The notes under the pieces are model-generated. The model did no database searches, had not been told where the DNA came from, and worked only from the letters and a program-made list of their open reading frames with translations. A stretch of 64,000 nt of DNA from Muriicola jejuensis (GTDB lineage Bacteria > Bacteroidota > Bacteroidia > Flavobacteriales > Flavobacteriaceae), in contig NZ_JAABOP010000001.1 of NCBI RefSeq assembly GCF_010671595.1, positions 1,178,001 to 1,242,000 of the forward strand, written 5' to 3'. This document shows, piece after piece, positions 62,751 through 64,000 of this stretch. Each line of letters opens with the position of its first letter. Position 1 is the first letter of the stretch. Made by a program: the position numbers and the translations under genes.

Positions 62751-64000
62751 TTATTTTGATTTAGAATCTGAAACTTTTTGTGCCATGATCAGGGCGTTGT
62801 AGGCATTGGCTATTTTACCCGTTCTGGAAAGCTGGTCAAAGGGCTTTGCTTTTTCGGGATCTCCACCAACTACAACGGACATCTTTGTGCTCAGGCCGGA
62901 ATCCATAAGGATATGCTTTACTTCTGAAGCCGTCAGGTTTGGAAAGTAGGACCGGATCAGGGCCGCGATACCACTCACGGCCGGAGCCGCCATGGAGGTA
63001 CCTCCCTGGAATTCGTATTTGCCCCCGGGCATAGTGGAATAGATACTGCCCCCGGGGGCGAAGAGATCCACATTTTGTTTCCCGTAATTGGAAAAGGAGG
63101 CCACCATCTCAGAACCATAGGTGTTGTTCAGGGCTCCCACGGTGATCACATTGTCTGCGAATTCTGTTTCGCCAATCATATGGTCGTTGGGGTAATTGGT
63201 ATTCTTCTTATCGTCCAGGTCCAGGGCATCGTTCCCGGCGGCATGCACGATCAACACGTCCTTGTCTGCCGCGTATTTGATGGCGTCATATACCCATTCC
63301 GCATTGGGGGAAAAGGCTTTTCCGAAGCTGGCATTGATGATCTTTGCACCGTTATCTACCGCATATCGTATCCCCAGGGCGATATCCTTGTCGTATTCAT
63401 CCCCGTTGGGCACAGCCCTTATGCTCATGATCTCCACGTTGTTTGCCACGCCATTCACACCCAGGCCGTTGTTGCGTTCTGCGGCAATGATCCCTGCCAC
63501 GTGGGTGCCGTGGCTTTCATCCTCCACGCGGTTCACAGGGTTCCCGTTCCCGTAAATCCGGTCGTTGAAGTTATACGGATCGTCCCCTACCGCCTTACGG
63601 CCGTCAAAGTCCACATTGAAGTGGTAATCTATGCGCTCATTGAAATAGTCAACCCCTTCACTGGCTCGTTCGATGTCCTCCTCTATCAGGACGATGACTT
63701 CCGGGATGTTGTCCCCGTAGTTGAACATCTGCTGTATCACGCTCACACTTCTTTGCAGTCCGGAGTCCGTGGTGTCAATACCCGCAACCTCTTCCTTGGA
63801 GTAGTTTGCTTTCCCGAGTTCTTCACTGACCGCTTCGTGTGATTGCTTTACGATCCCAAGGATCTGCTCCGTCTGCTGTTTGTTCGACAACAGGATTTCC
63901 CTCGTCTCCCGGGCCTCCTTCAGTTCTTCATCCAGCTTTTTCCTGGCGGTGGCCCTAAGGGCTTCATCTCCCAGATTCAACCTGAGGATGCGGGCGTATT
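62751..64000 (-). CDS. S8 family serine peptidase (subtilisin-like), 5' part outside the window
   Basis: About 416 codons are in view; the frame stays open through base 64000, so the true start lies beyond the window, and TTG at 63980 is not a start. The catalytic His is in DESHGTHVAGIIA and the Ser in GGTSMAAPAVSG. The Asp motif is expected upstream, off the window: the region before His is the long insertion with FNERIDYHFNVDFDG and VGDDPYNFNDR that flavobacterial S8 enzymes carry between Asp and His. No C-terminal T9SS domain is present; the protein ends soon after the fold with QKVSDSKSK. It leads the M1 gene by 8 bp. Confidence 0.93.
   Translation of the reverse strand, partial: YARILRLNLGDEALRATARKKLDEELKEARETREILLSNKQQTEQILGIVKQSHEAVSEELGKANYSKEEVAGIDTTDSGLQRSVSVIQQMFNYGDNIPEVIVLIEEDIERASEGVDYFNERIDYHFNVDFDGRKAVGDDPYNFNDRIYGNGNPVNRVEDESHGTHVAGIIAAERNNGLGVNGVANNVEIMSIRAVPNGDEYDKDIALGIRYAVDNGAKIINASFGKAFSPNAEWVYDAIKYAADKDVLIVHAAGNDALDLDDKKNTNYPNDHMIGETEFADNVITVGALNNTYGSEMVASFSNYGKQNVDLFAPGGSIYSTMPGGKYEFQGGTSMAAPAVSGIAALIRSYFPNLTASEVKHILMDSGLSTKMSVVVGGDPEKAKPFDQLSRTGKIANAYNALIMAQKVSDSKSK

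Noticed and set aside
63075-63842. 255-residue plus-strand ORF opposite the S8 protease
   Set aside because: Shadow frame; the protease reading has all catalytic motifs.

Overview
The window looks like a chromosomal segment of a marine Flavobacteriaceae bacterium (phylum Bacteroidota). The evidence is an intact gliding-motility adhesin operon in the order sprC-sprD-sprB-sprF with type IX secretion (T9SS) type B sorting domains, several Bacteroidota-only families (DUF4837, DUF4175, PorP/SprF, PorE-like OmpA), promoters with the phylum's -7 box TAnnTTTG, and few Shine-Dalgarno sequences. No phage, insertion sequence, CRISPR array or rRNA operon was seen. Most genes are core functions.

Layout. 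1-6 kb: a partial GH3-family gene and an M23 peptidase, then tatA, a large PorE-like OmpA protein, and two tandem 56-residue single-span membrane proteins that are paralogues. 6-12 kb: DUF4837 lipoprotein, MltD-like lytic transglycosylase, pgk, holB, a DoxX protein and an OmpH/Skp-like lipoprotein. 12-19 kb: a methyltransferase, mnmG bracketed by two perfect parS palindromes, ybeY and a giant DUF4175 protein. 19-25 kb: an AlkB-type di-iron monooxygenase, gltX, an SPFH protein and glnS. 25-44 kb: the gliding operon, dominated by the ~13.4-kb sprB, followed by folB. 44-48 kb: two tRNA-Cys-type genes, a LysE transporter, a head-GIN protein and rnr. 48-51 kb: a ~600-bp AT-rich gap (about 27% GC by hand count), then rpiB, a CDF metal transporter, a GNAT protein and a small nuclease-fold-like protein. 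51-57 kb: Gfo/Idh oxidoreductase, fructosamine-kinase-like protein, PqqB-like metallo-hydrolase and alpha-glucan phosphorylase, then an S41 peptidase overlapping rnpA. 57-64 kb: a glutamate-cysteine-ligase-like/CBS fusion paired with an AstE-like hydrolase, then an M1 aminopeptidase and an S8 protease that runs off the window.

How the parts fit. SprB is the mobile surface adhesin of gliding; SprF and SprD are PorP/SprF outer-membrane partners, and SprC carries the same type of T9SS sorting end. The OmpA protein at 2.4 kb has the PorE-like order TPR, propeller, regulatory fold, OmpA. It also carries two copies of a SPOR-like module that recurs twice at the C-terminus of SprD, suggesting that the two proteins work at the same envelope site.

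The points most worth checking are: a single in-frame TGA that separates the SprB signal peptide from the rest of SprB; the parS pair around mnmG; a tRNA-Cys-like gene with C33 in place of the near-universal U33; an alpha-glucan phosphorylase with Thr where the PLP lysine is expected; the shared SPOR-like module; the tandem 56-residue membrane proteins; and the AT-rich rnr-rpiB gap as a possible origin. Nothing in the window is clearly a wholly new multi-gene system.
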